Shown: positions 16,055-23,702, counted from the first letter of the stretch. The stretch: DNA of 28,677 nucleotides from Actinomycetes bacterium (GCA_021808665.1 JAKBBA010000042.1:1-28677), one strand, 5' to 3'. The notes: generated by a model from the sequence alone, not told the origin. Program-made: numbers and translations.

Positions 16055-16450
16055 CTACTTCGGGCTGGCGATGCTTATACCGAGATGGTGGGCCGCGTCG
16101 AGCATGCGGTGGTCGTAGCTGACGAGGGAATCGAGGTCGGTGCCGAGTTGGAGCGCGCTCGCGAGGTGGATGGCGTCGAGAGAGCGGAGATGGGCGGGTA
16201 ACAACGCGCCGGCGGTGCCGAGGACCCGGTCGTTGATCCGCAGCAGGTCGATGCGACCAAGAAGTGCCTGCGCTCGAGCGGTGGCTTCGGGGGCTTCACC
16301 GAGCAGGGCTCGGAGGACTTCGGTTCGGGCCAGGGCGCTCGACACCAGCGGTCGGCGCCGGCGAAGGTGTTGGCGCAGGGCGGCCGACTCGGGCTCGGCG
16401 ATGACCAGCTTCACCATGGCCGAGGAGTCCAAGTAGGTGGCGGCGCTCAC
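16055..16450 (-). CDS. vapC: VapC-type PIN-domain toxin
   Basis: 131 aa, PIN fold. Acidic metal-binding residues are Asp8 (TYLDSSAMVK), Glu44 (ARTEVLRAL), Asp92 (LDAIHLASAL) and Asp113 (SYDHRML). PIN toxins are Mg-dependent ribonucleases that cleave tRNA or rRNA and are neutralised by the cognate antitoxin. The start overlaps the upstream antitoxin stop by 4 nt, the usual antitoxin-toxin order. The pair is flanked by 77-bp repeats on both sides, in a unit of about 0.8 kb. Confidence 0.9.
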   Translation of the reverse strand: MSAATYLDSSAMVKLVIAEPESAALRQHLRRRRPLVSSALARTEVLRALLGEAPEATARAQALLGRIDLLRINDRVLGTAGALLPAHLRSLDAIHLASALQLGTDLDSLVSYDHRMLDAAHHLGISIASPK

Positions 16451-16719
16451 CTCTCGGCGGCTCGGAGTTGTTCGAGCCGGTGCGACGGCAGCTCGCCACT
16501 TCCGGAGGCGAGCGGCTCGGGGAGATCGTCGAGGTCGCCGGTGCCCACTTCGATATCGCCGGCCTTATGGAGCAGTTCGAGGGGGCTGCCTTGTGGCAGC
16601 GGCGACAGGATCGCGACTGGTCGCCCGCGGTCGGTGATCTCGATCGTCTCGCCGTTCTCGACCTGACGCAGCAGCTCGCTGGCGCGTTGGCGCAGCTCGC
16701 GGACTCCGACAGATGTCAT
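16447..16719 (-). CDS. vapB: Phd/YefM-type antitoxin of the VapC pair
   Basis: 90 aa, ATG at 16719. The N-terminus (MTSVGVRELRQRASELLRQV and ETIEITDRGRPVAILSPLP) is the classic Phd/YefM DNA-binding domain. The C-terminal acidic tail (about 50-90) would wrap the toxin. A perfect inverted repeat covers the start codon and probable -10, so autorepression is likely. I use vapB for the partner of a PIN toxin, although the fold is Phd/YefM. Confidence 0.9.
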   Translation of the reverse strand: MTSVGVRELRQRASELLRQVENGETIEITDRGRPVAILSPLPQGSPLELLHKAGDIEVGTGDLDDLPEPLASGSGELPSHRLEQLRAAER

Positions 16720-16736
16720 GTGCTACTTATAGCACA
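16719..16736 (-). promoter_or_regulatory. Antitoxin operator overlapping a leaderless promoter
   Basis: On the minus strand TGTGCTA-TAAG-TAGCACA is a perfect 7-bp inverted repeat. It contains TATAAG 6 nt before the ATG, consistent with transcription starting at the start codon and with repression by the antitoxin bound across the -10. Confidence 0.65.
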
Positions 16737-16741
16737 GCTGA

Positions 16742-16818
16742 GGTTGTCCCGTGAGGCCGCCAGAACGCGAACGCCGAACTACAGCCATCAACTGGCTGCC
16801 GAGAGCGCACATCGGCAC
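16742..16818 (+). repeat. 77-bp repeat, copy 2 (left end diverged)
   Basis: Right end AGCGCACATCGGCAC (16804-16818). Counting back 77 bp puts CAGAACG at position 20, exactly where it is in copy 1, within CGCCAGAACG. The leftmost 15 bases no longer match GTGCCGAT. It lies just upstream of the antitoxin gene, closing the vapBC unit. Confidence 0.65.
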
Positions 16819-16846
16819 ATCGGGTGCTGGCCGCAAGCCGGCGTTG

Positions 16847-16882
16847 GAGGACACCGGGAGCCCGATTTTCGGGGGTGTCCTC
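16847..16882. terminator. Nested stem-loop after repeat copy 2
   Basis: GAGGACACC (16847-16855) pairs with GGTGTCCTC (16874-16882). Inside it CCCGA-TTT-TCGGG forms a second stem. No T-run follows, so this is terminator-like only. About 140 bp of sequence without a gene separates it from the methyltransferase gene. Confidence 0.45.
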
Positions 16883-17023
16883 GGTGGACGTTAGGGGCGA
16901 GCCTCCGCTGGTCTTGGTGAACGGCTCTGGTGGGCGCGACATCGTCTCGTTCCGGCACGGACTTCAGCCGCACGGGTAGCTTCGTCGCTGTGCCTGCGCC
17001 GCACTGGTTCTTTCGCTTCATGT

Positions 17024-17629
17024 ATGACCGTGAGAGCGGGGCCTGGGAACGGGGGACGCGACGAGCCGGCTAATCGTGAGTTGGTCGAGCGGACCGCCGA
17101 CGAGCTTGCGAAGGTGGTTGTACCGCCTGGACCTGTTGCCGACCTCGGCTGCGGACCGGGCGCGCACGCGCTCGCACTCGCCCGGCGCGGTTATGACGTC
17201 GTGGGCCTCGACGGGTCACCGCGCATGGTCGAGGTCGCTCGAACCCGATCCGGTCGCGACAAGGTCGATGCGACGTTCGAGGTGCACGATGTCAGTGCAC
17301 CGTTGCGCTTTGCTGACGCGTCGCTCGGGGGTGTCCTCGCAATCCTCGTCTTACAGCACCTCGCTCATCCGGGGGCCTTCATTGCCGAGATCCGGCGCTG
17401 CCTTCGGCCGGGCGGTCACGTGTTGATCACCGCTCCGGCCCGAGACAGCAGACCGGTCACGTACCAGAACTTGTACTGGCGGCTGCGCGCCGCGTGCTAC
17501 CACCTGGTTCCCGGCGTCGTCCGCTTCCACGACAGCAGCTCGCTGCCTTGTTTGGTCGAGGACCATGGTCTGACTGTCGTCGAATGCCGCAGCGAGCCCG
17601 GCCGCGTGAGCGTGTTGGCCCGCGCCTGA
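17024..17629 (+). CDS. Class I SAM-dependent methyltransferase
   Basis: 201 aa from ATG at 17024. Motif I is VADLGCGPGAHALALARRG (Asp40-Gly46) for S-adenosylmethionine binding, with motif II acidic residue in DVVGLDGSPRM. VLAILVLQHLAHPGAF and EIRRCLRPGGHVLITAP are post-motif segments typical of UbiE/Methyltransf_11-like enzymes. Substrate not predictable. The chain is complete for a minimal methyltransferase. It stands alone on the plus strand, with no evident RBS. Confidence 0.82.
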   Translation: MTVRAGPGNGGRDEPANRELVERTADELAKVVVPPGPVADLGCGPGAHALALARRGYDVVGLDGSPRMVEVARTRSGRDKVDATFEVHDVSAPLRFADASLGGVLAILVLQHLAHPGAFIAEIRRCLRPGGHVLITAPARDSRPVTYQNLYWRLRAACYHLVPGVVRFHDSSSLPCLVEDHGLTVVECRSEPGRVSVLARA

Positions 17630-17729
17630 GGCCGCGGGGGAGGCCGCCAGTGGGCACCGGGTCGCATCCGACTAGGGGGCCGTCCGGAAGTGAGTAGATA
17701 CCGGTAGCGCCCGTCCACTGCCGTCCCCG

Positions 17730-18611
17730 TCAGCCGAGCCGGGTGGCGGTGAACAAGACCGTCTCGAAGCTCATGACGAACGATCCTCCGTAGTCATCGA
17801 TCGTCGTCCCAACAGCGTCGAGCAGACGCTGTCGCAGGTTCGTGTCGAGCGCAGGGTATTGGCTGTTTGTCAGCAGCAACTCGAGCCACTCATCCTTCTG
17901 GTAACGCTGCGTCCAGGGAAACCACTCCTCAGTGACCGCGCCGAAATCGGGGGTCGCGGCGATCGCTTCGACGACGCCGTCCAGCCCGGTCCGGATGTCG
18001 GTCGAGCGGTGGGCGGCATAGCCGCGGAAGAGACGGTGAGTGGCGAGCGGCACCACCGTCGAATACACCTTCTCGAGCGCGTCGGCGAGATCGTCGGGGT
18101 GAGCGCCCCCGCTCCAGATCAGTCCCAGGCTGCCGTTGGGTCGCAGCAGCGACACCGCCTTGGCCGTAGCGGCGGGCATGTCCAGCCAATGCCACGCCTG
18201 GGCCGAAGTCACCCGGTCAAAACTGCGGCCGGCGGCATCCCACTCCTCGAAGGCGCCGATCTCCACCTCGATCCCATGGCGGTGGGCGATCTCCGCCATG
18301 CGGGGCGCGAGTTCCACCCCCAGAACCTTGGCGCCCCGCTCAACCATCGGCACTGCAGCGATCCCCGTGCCACAACCCACATCGAGCACCTCGAGGCCAG
18401 TCGGTTCGGGACCGAGCAACGCGTCGATCACGACGTCGGGATACCTCGGCCGGCACCGGTCATAACGCTCGGCCTCGTGCTCGAACAGCCTCGAACGCAC
18501 CACGGTCTGACGCCTGTGATCGTCGCCCGCGGTCCCCGACACGATCCGGTCCCAGTACTCGTCCGTCGGCCGCTGCGACGCGGTCGGCGATCCGTCCTTG
18601 TCATCAACCAC
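17730..18611 (-). CDS. Class I SAM-dependent methyltransferase (Methyltransf_11-like)
   Basis: 293 aa from GTG at 18611, chosen for AGAGGA about 8 nt upstream; an in-frame start at 18689 is possible but adds a basic, poorly conserved extension. AERYDRCRPRYP (48-59) precedes motif I LEVLDVGCGTGIAAVP (Asp77-Gly83). VLGVELAPRMAEIA and SAQAWHWLDMPAAT follow. The last 110 residues form the cap region seen in this group (DEWLELLLTNSQYP). Such proteins methylate small molecules; substrate unknown. It runs opposite to the neighbouring methyltransferase and shares no operon. Confidence 0.82.
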   Translation of the reverse strand: MVDDKDGSPTASQRPTDEYWDRIVSGTAGDDHRRQTVVRSRLFEHEAERYDRCRPRYPDVVIDALLGPEPTGLEVLDVGCGTGIAAVPMVERGAKVLGVELAPRMAEIAHRHGIEVEIGAFEEWDAAGRSFDRVTSAQAWHWLDMPAATAKAVSLLRPNGSLGLIWSGGAHPDDLADALEKVYSTVVPLATHRLFRGYAAHRSTDIRTGLDGVVEAIAATPDFGAVTEEWFPWTQRYQKDEWLELLLTNSQYPALDTNLRQRLLDAVGTTIDDYGGSFVMSFETVLFTATRLG

Positions 18612-18877
18612 CGCGTCGTCCTCTCGAATCGAAAAGATCGCCGGACGACGTTGGCCGCGCGAGAGGCCGACCCTAGTCCCCCTATTCACCCTTGTTAGTC
18701 CACCCGTACCCGGCGGTCAGTGGCGGTCCAGCCGGGCGCAACGGCGGGGATATGGCGGCGAGCGTTCGGGGATGCCTGAGAACCTGGCTCGGGCGCCGGA
18801 ACCCCGTCATCTGTTCGAGCCGGTACCAGGAGCCTCGCACTAGATCGCCTGGGGGCTCAGCGTGCGATGCTGCGGGG

Positions 18878-19228
18878 GTGGCTATGGAAGTGCTTCTCGC
18901 CAGCGTGCCCGTTGCAGACTTGCAGGTGGCGATGGAATGGTACGGGCACCTTTTCGGACGCGCACCGGACGTCGTCCCCAACCTCAAGGAGGTCATGTGG
19001 AACGTGGCCGGGAACGGCTGGCTGTATGTCAACGAGGATCCCGAGCGTGCTGGACGAACCTTGGTGACCATATCGGTGACCGATCTGGAGCAGTTCGTCG
19101 CGGAACTCGGAGGGCGTGGGATCAACGCCGGGCCGATCGAGGCCGTCGGCGACGCCGGGCGCAAGGCCAACGTAATGGACGTTGACGAGAACGTGATCAG
19201 CTGGATCCAGGTTGCCGTCGCCGGCTGA
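18878..19228 (+). CDS. VOC-superfamily (glyoxalase/bleomycin resistance-like) protein
   Basis: 116 aa. The GTG at 18878 is preferred because GATGCT lies exactly 6 nt upstream, a leaderless arrangement; ATG at 18884 is the alternative. Paired beta-alpha-beta-beta-beta modules are visible: LLASVPVADLQVAMEWYGHLFG, then WNVAGNGWLYVNED, TLVTISVTDLEQFVAEL and NVMDVDENVISWIQVA. The single VOC domain suggests a dimer. Metal ligands are not clearly conserved, so drug-binding or isomerase roles remain open. Confidence 0.8.
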   Translation: MAMEVLLASVPVADLQVAMEWYGHLFGRAPDVVPNLKEVMWNVAGNGWLYVNEDPERAGRTLVTISVTDLEQFVAELGGRGINAGPIEAVGDAGRKANVMDVDENVISWIQVAVAG

Positions 19229-19288
19229 GACAGCATCGGGGCCTCGGCATTGCGAACGGTCATACCTGACCCCACGACAGACTCGACG

Positions 19289-19316
19289 TTGACACAGGTT
19301 GACATGGGGGTACGAT
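19289..19316 (+). promoter_or_regulatory. Promoter with overlapping GTTGACA direct repeat
   Basis: TTGACA (19289-19294) and TACGAT (19311-19316) have a 16-nt spacer. The ATG at 19323 follows the -10 by 6 nt, so the transcript is probably leaderless. GTTGACA is repeated after 10 bp (19288 and 19298), a helical-turn direct repeat that could bind the HTH protein encoded next. Confidence 0.72.
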
Positions 19317-19322
19317 GGATGC

Positions 19323-19826
19323 ATGGGCCAGATAGATGCCGTGCTCGAACAACTTCGTTCGACCCTCGGAGACGACGCCGAGGTTCGCGACGTCTCCGCC
19401 GCTGTCAGCGCTATGGCCAGGGCATTCCGTCAGGCAAGCGCAGACAACACGGCTTTGAGCGGGTCGGCAGTCGCACGGATGCTGGGCATATCTCGCCAAG
19501 CCGTCAACCAGCGGGCGGGTCGCGGATCGCTGCTCGCTGTCGCCGACTCGGAAGGGGTGCGCTACCCGCTGTGGCAGTTCAGAGATGGCTCCTCTGTACG
19601 CGGATTGTTGGCTCTCGTCCGTGGAGCACGGGCGGCCGGGGTGGACGATTCTGCTCTCGCGGCGTGGATCGCTGCCGACCAAGACCGAATCGACGCCGTC
19701 GCCGCCGGCCGGGCCAAGACCCTGATCGATGTCGTCGCCGAAGCCAGGCGACCACGAACCACCCTCAAGCGGCACCGAGTGTCTGGACGAGCCCCACGAC
19801 TGTCCGACGGCCCCGCCGGCGACTAA
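19323..19826 (+). CDS. HTH protein, probable antitoxin of a TumE-like pair
   Basis: 167 aa from ATG at 19323. A helix-turn-helix sits at about residues 46-72 (SGSAVARMLGISRQAVNQRAGRG), followed by a strand LLAVADSEGVRYPLWQF. The N-terminal 40 residues are helical (VLEQLRSTLGDD). The C-terminal half (VRGLLALVRGARAAGVDDSAL) may bind the partner. The second gene begins 3 nt after this stop, so they are co-translated. The order (DNA-binding protein then possible toxin) suits an autoregulated toxin-antitoxin module; direct repeats in the promoter are candidate binding sites. Confidence 0.68.
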   Translation: MGQIDAVLEQLRSTLGDDAEVRDVSAAVSAMARAFRQASADNTALSGSAVARMLGISRQAVNQRAGRGSLLAVADSEGVRYPLWQFRDGSSVRGLLALVRGARAAGVDDSALAAWIAADQDRIDAVAAGRAKTLIDVVAEARRPRTTLKRHRVSGRAPRLSDGPAGD

Positions 19827-19829
19827 CCG

Positions 19830-20234
19830 TTGTTCCAGTCCGCCCACAATTCCGACGAAGCCATCGACGAGGTTGTTCGATGGGCCGACTCGCTGCCGGG
19901 CAAGTTCGCCGTCGACGTCACCGACTACGACGATGGACTTTTGATCGAGGTCCGCGGCACATTGCTCTCCTCTGGTCTTTCCCTGGCCGCCCTGCTACGC
20001 CTGGGTGACGAGTTGGCCGTGCCGCAATATCGATTCCACCTGCAACACGATGACGGCCGACTGCTGTGGCGTCGAGATCGCCACCCTGGCCACGAACACG
20101 AGCCCGGCATGACCGGTCCCGAGCACGTACATCGTGTTGTCGGCGGCCGGGAAGTTCGACGCCCGTCGGGGCCGGTCGAGCTAGCGACAATCCGCGAGCA
20201 GATCATCACGGCGAATCTCGAATACGCGAAATGA
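19830..20234 (+). CDS. TumE/DUF6516-like protein, possible toxin
   Basis: 134 aa from TTG at 19830, 3 nt after the HTH gene. The pattern YRFHLQHDDGRLLWRRDRHPGH followed by EHVHR and a final helix (LATIREQIITANLEYA) resembles the TumE toxin family: a beta-sheet with the DGRLLxRxDxxPHH-like segment. Here the central part carries an unusual insertion (LLSSGLSLAALLRLG). Assignment by pattern, not by alignment. It could instead be a partner of unknown function for the HTH protein. Confidence 0.5.
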   Translation: MFQSAHNSDEAIDEVVRWADSLPGKFAVDVTDYDDGLLIEVRGTLLSSGLSLAALLRLGDELAVPQYRFHLQHDDGRLLWRRDRHPGHEHEPGMTGPEHVHRVVGGREVRRPSGPVELATIREQIITANLEYAK

Positions 20235-20384
20235 ACTGTGACGAGTCGTGGTGATAGATGTGATGCTCGTCACGTCCACGTGAGCTCAGGGCGCACTGTC
20301 CAAGCGTCACTGTCACCCGACTCCTCCGCCGCGGCCGCCTCGCCCAATATCCCTCAGGTACTTCGCTCCTGACGCGCCCCCGAG

Positions 20385-20461
20385 GTGCCGATAGGGGACG
20401 GTACATAACGCGCGCTAAGGAATCCGGGCCCGCTGTCCTCCAGGAGAGCGCAGATCGGCAC
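20385..20461 (+). repeat. 77-bp repeat, copy 3, with extended inverted ends
   Basis: GTGCCGAT to AGCGCAGATCGGCAC. The inverted ends extend outward: 19 bp at 20374-20392 match the inverse of 20454-20472 with one mismatch. CATAACG is at position 20. Hand alignment with the copy at 23626 gives 73 identical positions of 77. It lies between the TumE-like gene and the second vapBC pair. Confidence 0.85.
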
Positions 20462-20547
20462 CTCGGGCGCGCTCTGCTGGACGAACCGGCGGTTACGCCG
20501 ATGTGTGTGAACGATTCGTCGAGTGCGTGGTGTTGGCACGAACCGTG

Positions 20548-20964
20548 CTACGCGACACTTCCGCGGGGAACCACCCACTGCACCGATTGACCAGTCAGCT
20601 TCGCGATCCGCTCATAATCGGAGTCGTAGTGCAGCACGGTAAGTCCGGCAGCTTCCGCGCAGGCCGCGACCAGCAGGTCTGGCAGCGGAACGGAGCGATG
20701 TTGCGACGTGCTGGCCAGCAGCGACTGCACCTGTAGTGCTCGGTCGACGACGCCATCGGTTACCGGCACGCGTGGCATGGCTCGCAGCGCCTCGGCCAGA
20801 TCGTGGTACGTGGCCGGGTTCGGCGCGCTATAGAGAAGCTCGAGGTCGACGATCCCGCAAGTCGCTATCCGCCCTGCCAGGAGCAGCGGTTCGATCGCGC
20901 CCCGCACTTCCGGACGGGTATCGCTGCGCGTGAGTGCGCTCTTGTCCGCCAGGTACGTCGCCAT
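20548..20964 (-). CDS. vapC: VapC-type PIN-domain toxin, second copy
   Basis: 138 aa, ATG at 20964. PIN acidic residues: Asp7 (YLADKSAL), Glu42 (VDLELLYS), Asp96 (LPDLLVAACAE) and Asp114/Asp116 (HYDSDYERI). YLADKSAL with Lys is common in actinobacterial VapC proteins. It starts 6 nt after the antitoxin stop. It is only distantly similar to the VapC at 16055-16450, so the two pairs are not recent duplicates. Confidence 0.9.
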   Translation of the reverse strand: MATYLADKSALTRSDTRPEVRGAIEPLLLAGRIATCGIVDLELLYSAPNPATYHDLAEALRAMPRVPVTDGVVDRALQVQSLLASTSQHRSVPLPDLLVAACAEAAGLTVLHYDSDYERIAKLTGQSVQWVVPRGSVA

Positions 20965-20970
20965 TTCCAG

Positions 20971-21192
20971 TCAGCGCCAGGCGCCGGACATTACGTCGGG
21001 ATCGTCGAGCTGAAGTCGCCCGGGGGTGAACAGCAGCTCAACGAGACGTCGACGCTGCTGCAACTTGATTACCTCATCAAGGGCCGTATCCACGGTGTCG
21101 GTCAGCGTCCGGGTGCCTAGGATCTCCCTGGCCGACTCCACCTTGGCGAAGTCGATCTCGAAGGACGTCTTTCGTTTCGCAGTAGGGGCCAC
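20971..21192 (-). CDS. vapB: VapB-type antitoxin, second copy
   Basis: 73 aa from GTG at 21192. The chain KTSFEIDFAKVESAREILG-TRTLTDTVDTALDEVIKLQ is a ribbon-helix-helix pattern of MetJ/Arc-like VapB antitoxins, followed by a C-terminal toxin-binding tail. TATCCT on the minus strand (21199-21204) lies 6 nt upstream of the start, suggesting leaderless transcription. Confidence 0.88.
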   Translation of the reverse strand: MAPTAKRKTSFEIDFAKVESAREILGTRTLTDTVDTALDEVIKLQQRRRLVELLFTPGRLQLDDPDVMSGAWR

Positions 21193-21395
21193 ACGCAGAG
21201 GATAGCAGATAGTTGTGTTAAAGATAGGGAAGTCGTTAGCTCGTTTCTATCGGGATTCGCCTCGGACATCGTGGGGTACCGGAGCGAGTGCCGCCTCCAG
21301 GTCGGGATGCCCGTCGGTCCTCATGGCACCCCCGGCACAGAACTGCAGCGTCGGCAAGTCTTCCGACAGGCATGGCCGCGTGCCCGATTCAGCGC
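21193..21395. other. Intergenic, no gene seen
   Basis: Holds the vapBC promoter region on the minus strand and no convincing coding frame. GTGCCCGAT at 21380-21388 may be the displaced left end of the next 77-bp repeat copy. Confidence 0.4.
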
Positions 21396-21472
21396 GCAGC
21401 GTTCGCGAAACGCCACAGAATGCCACGCCACAACGACGAGTCGTCCCTCCAGCCAGCAGCGCAGATCGGCAC
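21396..21472 (+). repeat. 77-bp repeat, copy 4 (left part diverged)
   Basis: Right end AGCGCAGATCGGCAC (21458-21472) is intact, preceded by TCCCTCCAG as in copy 3. CAGAATG lies at position 21, one base off. A left end GTGCCCGAT is present but 16 bp further out, so the true boundary is uncertain. Confidence 0.6.
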
Positions 21473-21595
21473 GTATGGAGCGCCACAATGAGCCGGCATA
21501 CCGGGACGTAGAGCAAGCTTCCTTCGGGGACCGCCCCGTGAGTTGTTTGGGGATAGTTCCGGTAGTGGTTGCACGCGGCACTGCGTTGCGCTTCG

Positions 21596-21922
21596 TCACC
21601 TCTTGGGCGGCAGGGAGCAGGCAGCTTCGGTACCAGTCCTCACCCATTTGCGTAGCTGCGTCTTGGTCCTAAGCGCGTCGTCGGCCACTCGGAGCCACCC
21701 CTGCATCGGCCGGCCTCGCATGATCGCCGTCTGGGCTTGCGCCGGCACCGCCTTCGTCGGAAGACAGCGGACGAGTATTCCGCCCTGACCGCTAGCGGCA
21801 ATTGCCATTTTACCGTTCACCAAAAAGGCGAGACCGCCGAACATCTTCTTCTCCGTGACCTGCCCTTCCTCGTGGCTTATGAGTTCACGGATGCGATCAG
21901 CGAGATTCTCGTTGTAGGCCAC
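21596..21922 (-). CDS. TfoX N-terminal-domain family protein
   Basis: 108 aa from GTG at 21922; TAGCAT (21929-21934, minus) lies 6 nt upstream. The single TfoX_N domain shows EKKMFGGLAFLVNGKMAIA, then GGILVRCLP, MRGRPMQGWLRVADDAL and a final helix with AACSLPPKR. In proteobacteria TfoX/Sxy governs competence genes, but stand-alone N-terminal-domain proteins in actinobacteria have no known role. Length is normal for this short form. Confidence 0.85.
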   Translation of the reverse strand: MAYNENLADRIRELISHEEGQVTEKKMFGGLAFLVNGKMAIAASGQGGILVRCLPTKAVPAQAQTAIMRGRPMQGWLRVADDALRTKTQLRKWVRTGTEAACSLPPKR

Positions 21923-22399
21923 CCCCCGATGCTACGCCGCTGGGCTCCCGGTGCTATCGGAGCCTCCGAGTGGGACCACCGCGCTGCATAGCCCACCGTC
22001 AATCAGGGAGATGAACGCCCAGGAGCCGGCGATCGGGGATCGGGGATAGGGAGCCCCGGTCGATAACGCTCCGGAGCCCTCTGCCCGGCGAGGTCGCCTC
22101 GGAGCCGGCGATGGAGGACGTGCTGGCTCTGTGATACACAGACAGCGGAAGGCGACATATTGGGCGAGTTCGTCGGCGCTCGCTGTCGCTGGCTCCGGCG
22201 AGCACTTCATCGTCGTGTCGGTTCTGGCCTCCCGGTCCGTGCAGGAGACATCGCTGACGGTCCGAGCGCGGAGTTGGACATTGCTAATCCGATGAGTTTC
22301 GGTGCTGGGAGGAGTCTGAGCTCCGACACCGATAAATCGCCTACCTTGTGCCGTACCACCAACCAGACTTGAGTTCCGATCAACAAAGGAGGACACGCC
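21923..22399. other. 477-bp intergenic region with short tandem repeats
   Basis: No convincing gene. It contains three tandem 7-mers (GATCGGG, GATCGGG, GATAGGG at 22031-22051), and GGAGCCGGCGAT occurs at about 22023 and 22099. The right end supplies AAAGGAGG (22385-22392), a strong ribosome site for the gene at 22400. A minus-strand open frame (21932-22540) overlaps that gene and shows no domain. Confidence 0.5.
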
Positions 22400-23050
22400 G
22401 TGTCCCTCGCCCGTGTCCACAACTTCTCGGTATCGCTCGACGGATTCGGCACTGGCGAGGATCTGAGCCTCGAAGCGCCGTTCGGTCACGCCGGTCACCG
22501 CCTTCACGAGTGGATGTTCGCCACCCGGTGGGGCCGCCACGAGCTACTGGGCCAGCCTGGGGGCAGCGCTGGCATCGACGACGCTCTAGCCCGAAAGTCC
22601 ACTCCCGGCATCGGCGCCGAAATCATGGGTGCCGGCAAGTTCGGCCCGCCTGGATGGCACGAGGACCCGGAGTGGAAGGGCTGGTGGGGTTCCAACCCGC
22701 CGTTTCATACGCCGACGTTCGTCCTCACCCATCACGGGCGCCCATCGATCGAGATGGAGGGCGGTACGACGTTTCACTTCATCGGCGCTTCGCCCGCCGA
22801 CACGCTCGACACGGCCCGCAAGGCTGCCGGCGATCAAGACGTGCGCATCGGCGGAGGTCCTACGATAGTCCGCGACTTCGTCACAGCCGGGCTCGTCGAC
22901 CACATTCATATCGTGGTCGTTCCGATCCTGTTGGGCCGAGGCGTTCGTGTCTGGGACGGACTGGAAGGCCTCGAGAACGGCTACGACGTTGAAACAGTCT
23001 CGTCCCCAAGCGGAGTGACGCACCTGACGTTCTCACGCGCGACGAACTGA
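22400..23050 (+). CDS. RibD C-terminal/dihydrofolate reductase-like family protein
   Basis: 216 aa from GTG at 22400, fixed by AAAGGAGG upstream. The fold pattern fits: VHNFSVSLDGFGTG at the N-terminus, EIMGAGKFGP, PTFVLTHHGRPSIEMEGGTTFHFI, then DVRIGGGPTIVRDFVTAGLVDHIHIVVVPILLGRGVRVW (nucleotide-binding GGG loop), and a C-terminal strand. The family includes 5-amino-6-uracil reductases and many uncharacterised NADPH-dependent reductases. Substrate unknown. A stem-loop follows 15 nt after the stop. Confidence 0.85.
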   Translation: MSLARVHNFSVSLDGFGTGEDLSLEAPFGHAGHRLHEWMFATRWGRHELLGQPGGSAGIDDALARKSTPGIGAEIMGAGKFGPPGWHEDPEWKGWWGSNPPFHTPTFVLTHHGRPSIEMEGGTTFHFIGASPADTLDTARKAAGDQDVRIGGGPTIVRDFVTAGLVDHIHIVVVPILLGRGVRVWDGLEGLENGYDVETVSSPSGVTHLTFSRATN

Positions 23051-23064
23051 ACCCCTCGACCTTA

Positions 23065-23087
23065 AGACCCCGGGCTCGGGAAGGTCT
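23065..23087. terminator. Stem-loop after the RibD_C gene
   Basis: AGACC (23065-23069) pairs with GGTCT (23083-23087), with an inner CCG/CGG stem. It lies 15 nt beyond the stop. No T-run, so a weak terminator at best. Confidence 0.4.
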
Positions 23088-23137
23088 AGAAGGTGGTCCC
23101 ATCTGGCGTTTCGGGACGCCACGATAGAGTTTCCGCC

Positions 23138-23563
23138 GTGGATGGGGAACGCAATCCGGTGCCCTTCGAGGTATATGAGCCCGGTAGCTACCTTCACGGC
23201 AGCAAGGCGGAGCTCGTTTCCGGGGATCTTTTGGTCCCGGGCCGTGAATCGAACTTTGAAGAGGGTCGGACGATGAACTTCGTCTATTTCACTGTCACCC
23301 TCGACGCGGCCACATGGGGAGCCGAACTCGCAGTAGGCGGGGGGCCCGGGCGCATCTATCTCGTCGAGCCGACCGGCGAGTTTGAAGATGACCCGAACGT
23401 CACCGACAAGAAGCATCCCGGGAACCCGACGCAGTCGTTCCGTAGCCGCCATCCGCTGCGTGTCGTCGGCGAGCTCGTCGATTGGGTTGGCCATCCGCCC
23501 GAACAGCTCGCGGTCATGCGTGCGCGGTTGGAGCAAATCGGATCAGGCCAAATCGAGGACTGA
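23138..23563 (+). CDS. arr: Rifampin ADP-ribosyltransferase (Arr)
   Basis: 141 aa from GTG at 23138, with TAGAGT 7 nt upstream (leaderless). The whole chain matches the Arr family: FEVYEPGSYLHGSKAELVSG with His20, NFEEGRTMNFVYFTVT with Tyr50, GRIYLVEPTGEFEDDPNVTD with Asp84, HPGNPTQSFRS and VVGELVDWVGH. Arr uses NAD+ to ADP-ribosylate the C23 hydroxyl of rifamycins and inactivate them; the His-Tyr-Asp residues line the NAD site. The length is the family norm. Arr genes occur both in actinobacterial chromosomes and as integron cassettes (arr-2), which matches this setting. A damaged paralogue lies about 1 kb downstream. Confidence 0.9.
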   Translation: MDGERNPVPFEVYEPGSYLHGSKAELVSGDLLVPGRESNFEEGRTMNFVYFTVTLDAATWGAELAVGGGPGRIYLVEPTGEFEDDPNVTDKKHPGNPTQSFRSRHPLRVVGELVDWVGHPPEQLAVMRARLEQIGSGQIED

Positions 23564-23625
23564 GTTCCACGGGATCCCAGCGGGGCGTCCGCACGACGCA
23601 ACGCCTCGCTCAGGCTGCGGCAGAA

Positions 23626-23702
23626 GTGCCGATAGGGGACGATCCATAACGCGCGCTCAGGAATCCGGGCCCGCTGTCCTCCAGGAGAGCGCATATCGGC
23701 AC
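23626..23702 (+). repeat. 77-bp repeat, copy 5
   Basis: GTGCCGAT to AGCGCATATCGGCAC, CATAACG at position 20. Four differences from copy 3 (20385-20461) over 77 bp by hand count, so these two are the youngest pair. It starts 62 bp after the arr stop. Right of it CGTATGG could pair with CCATAACG inside the element. Confidence 0.85.
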
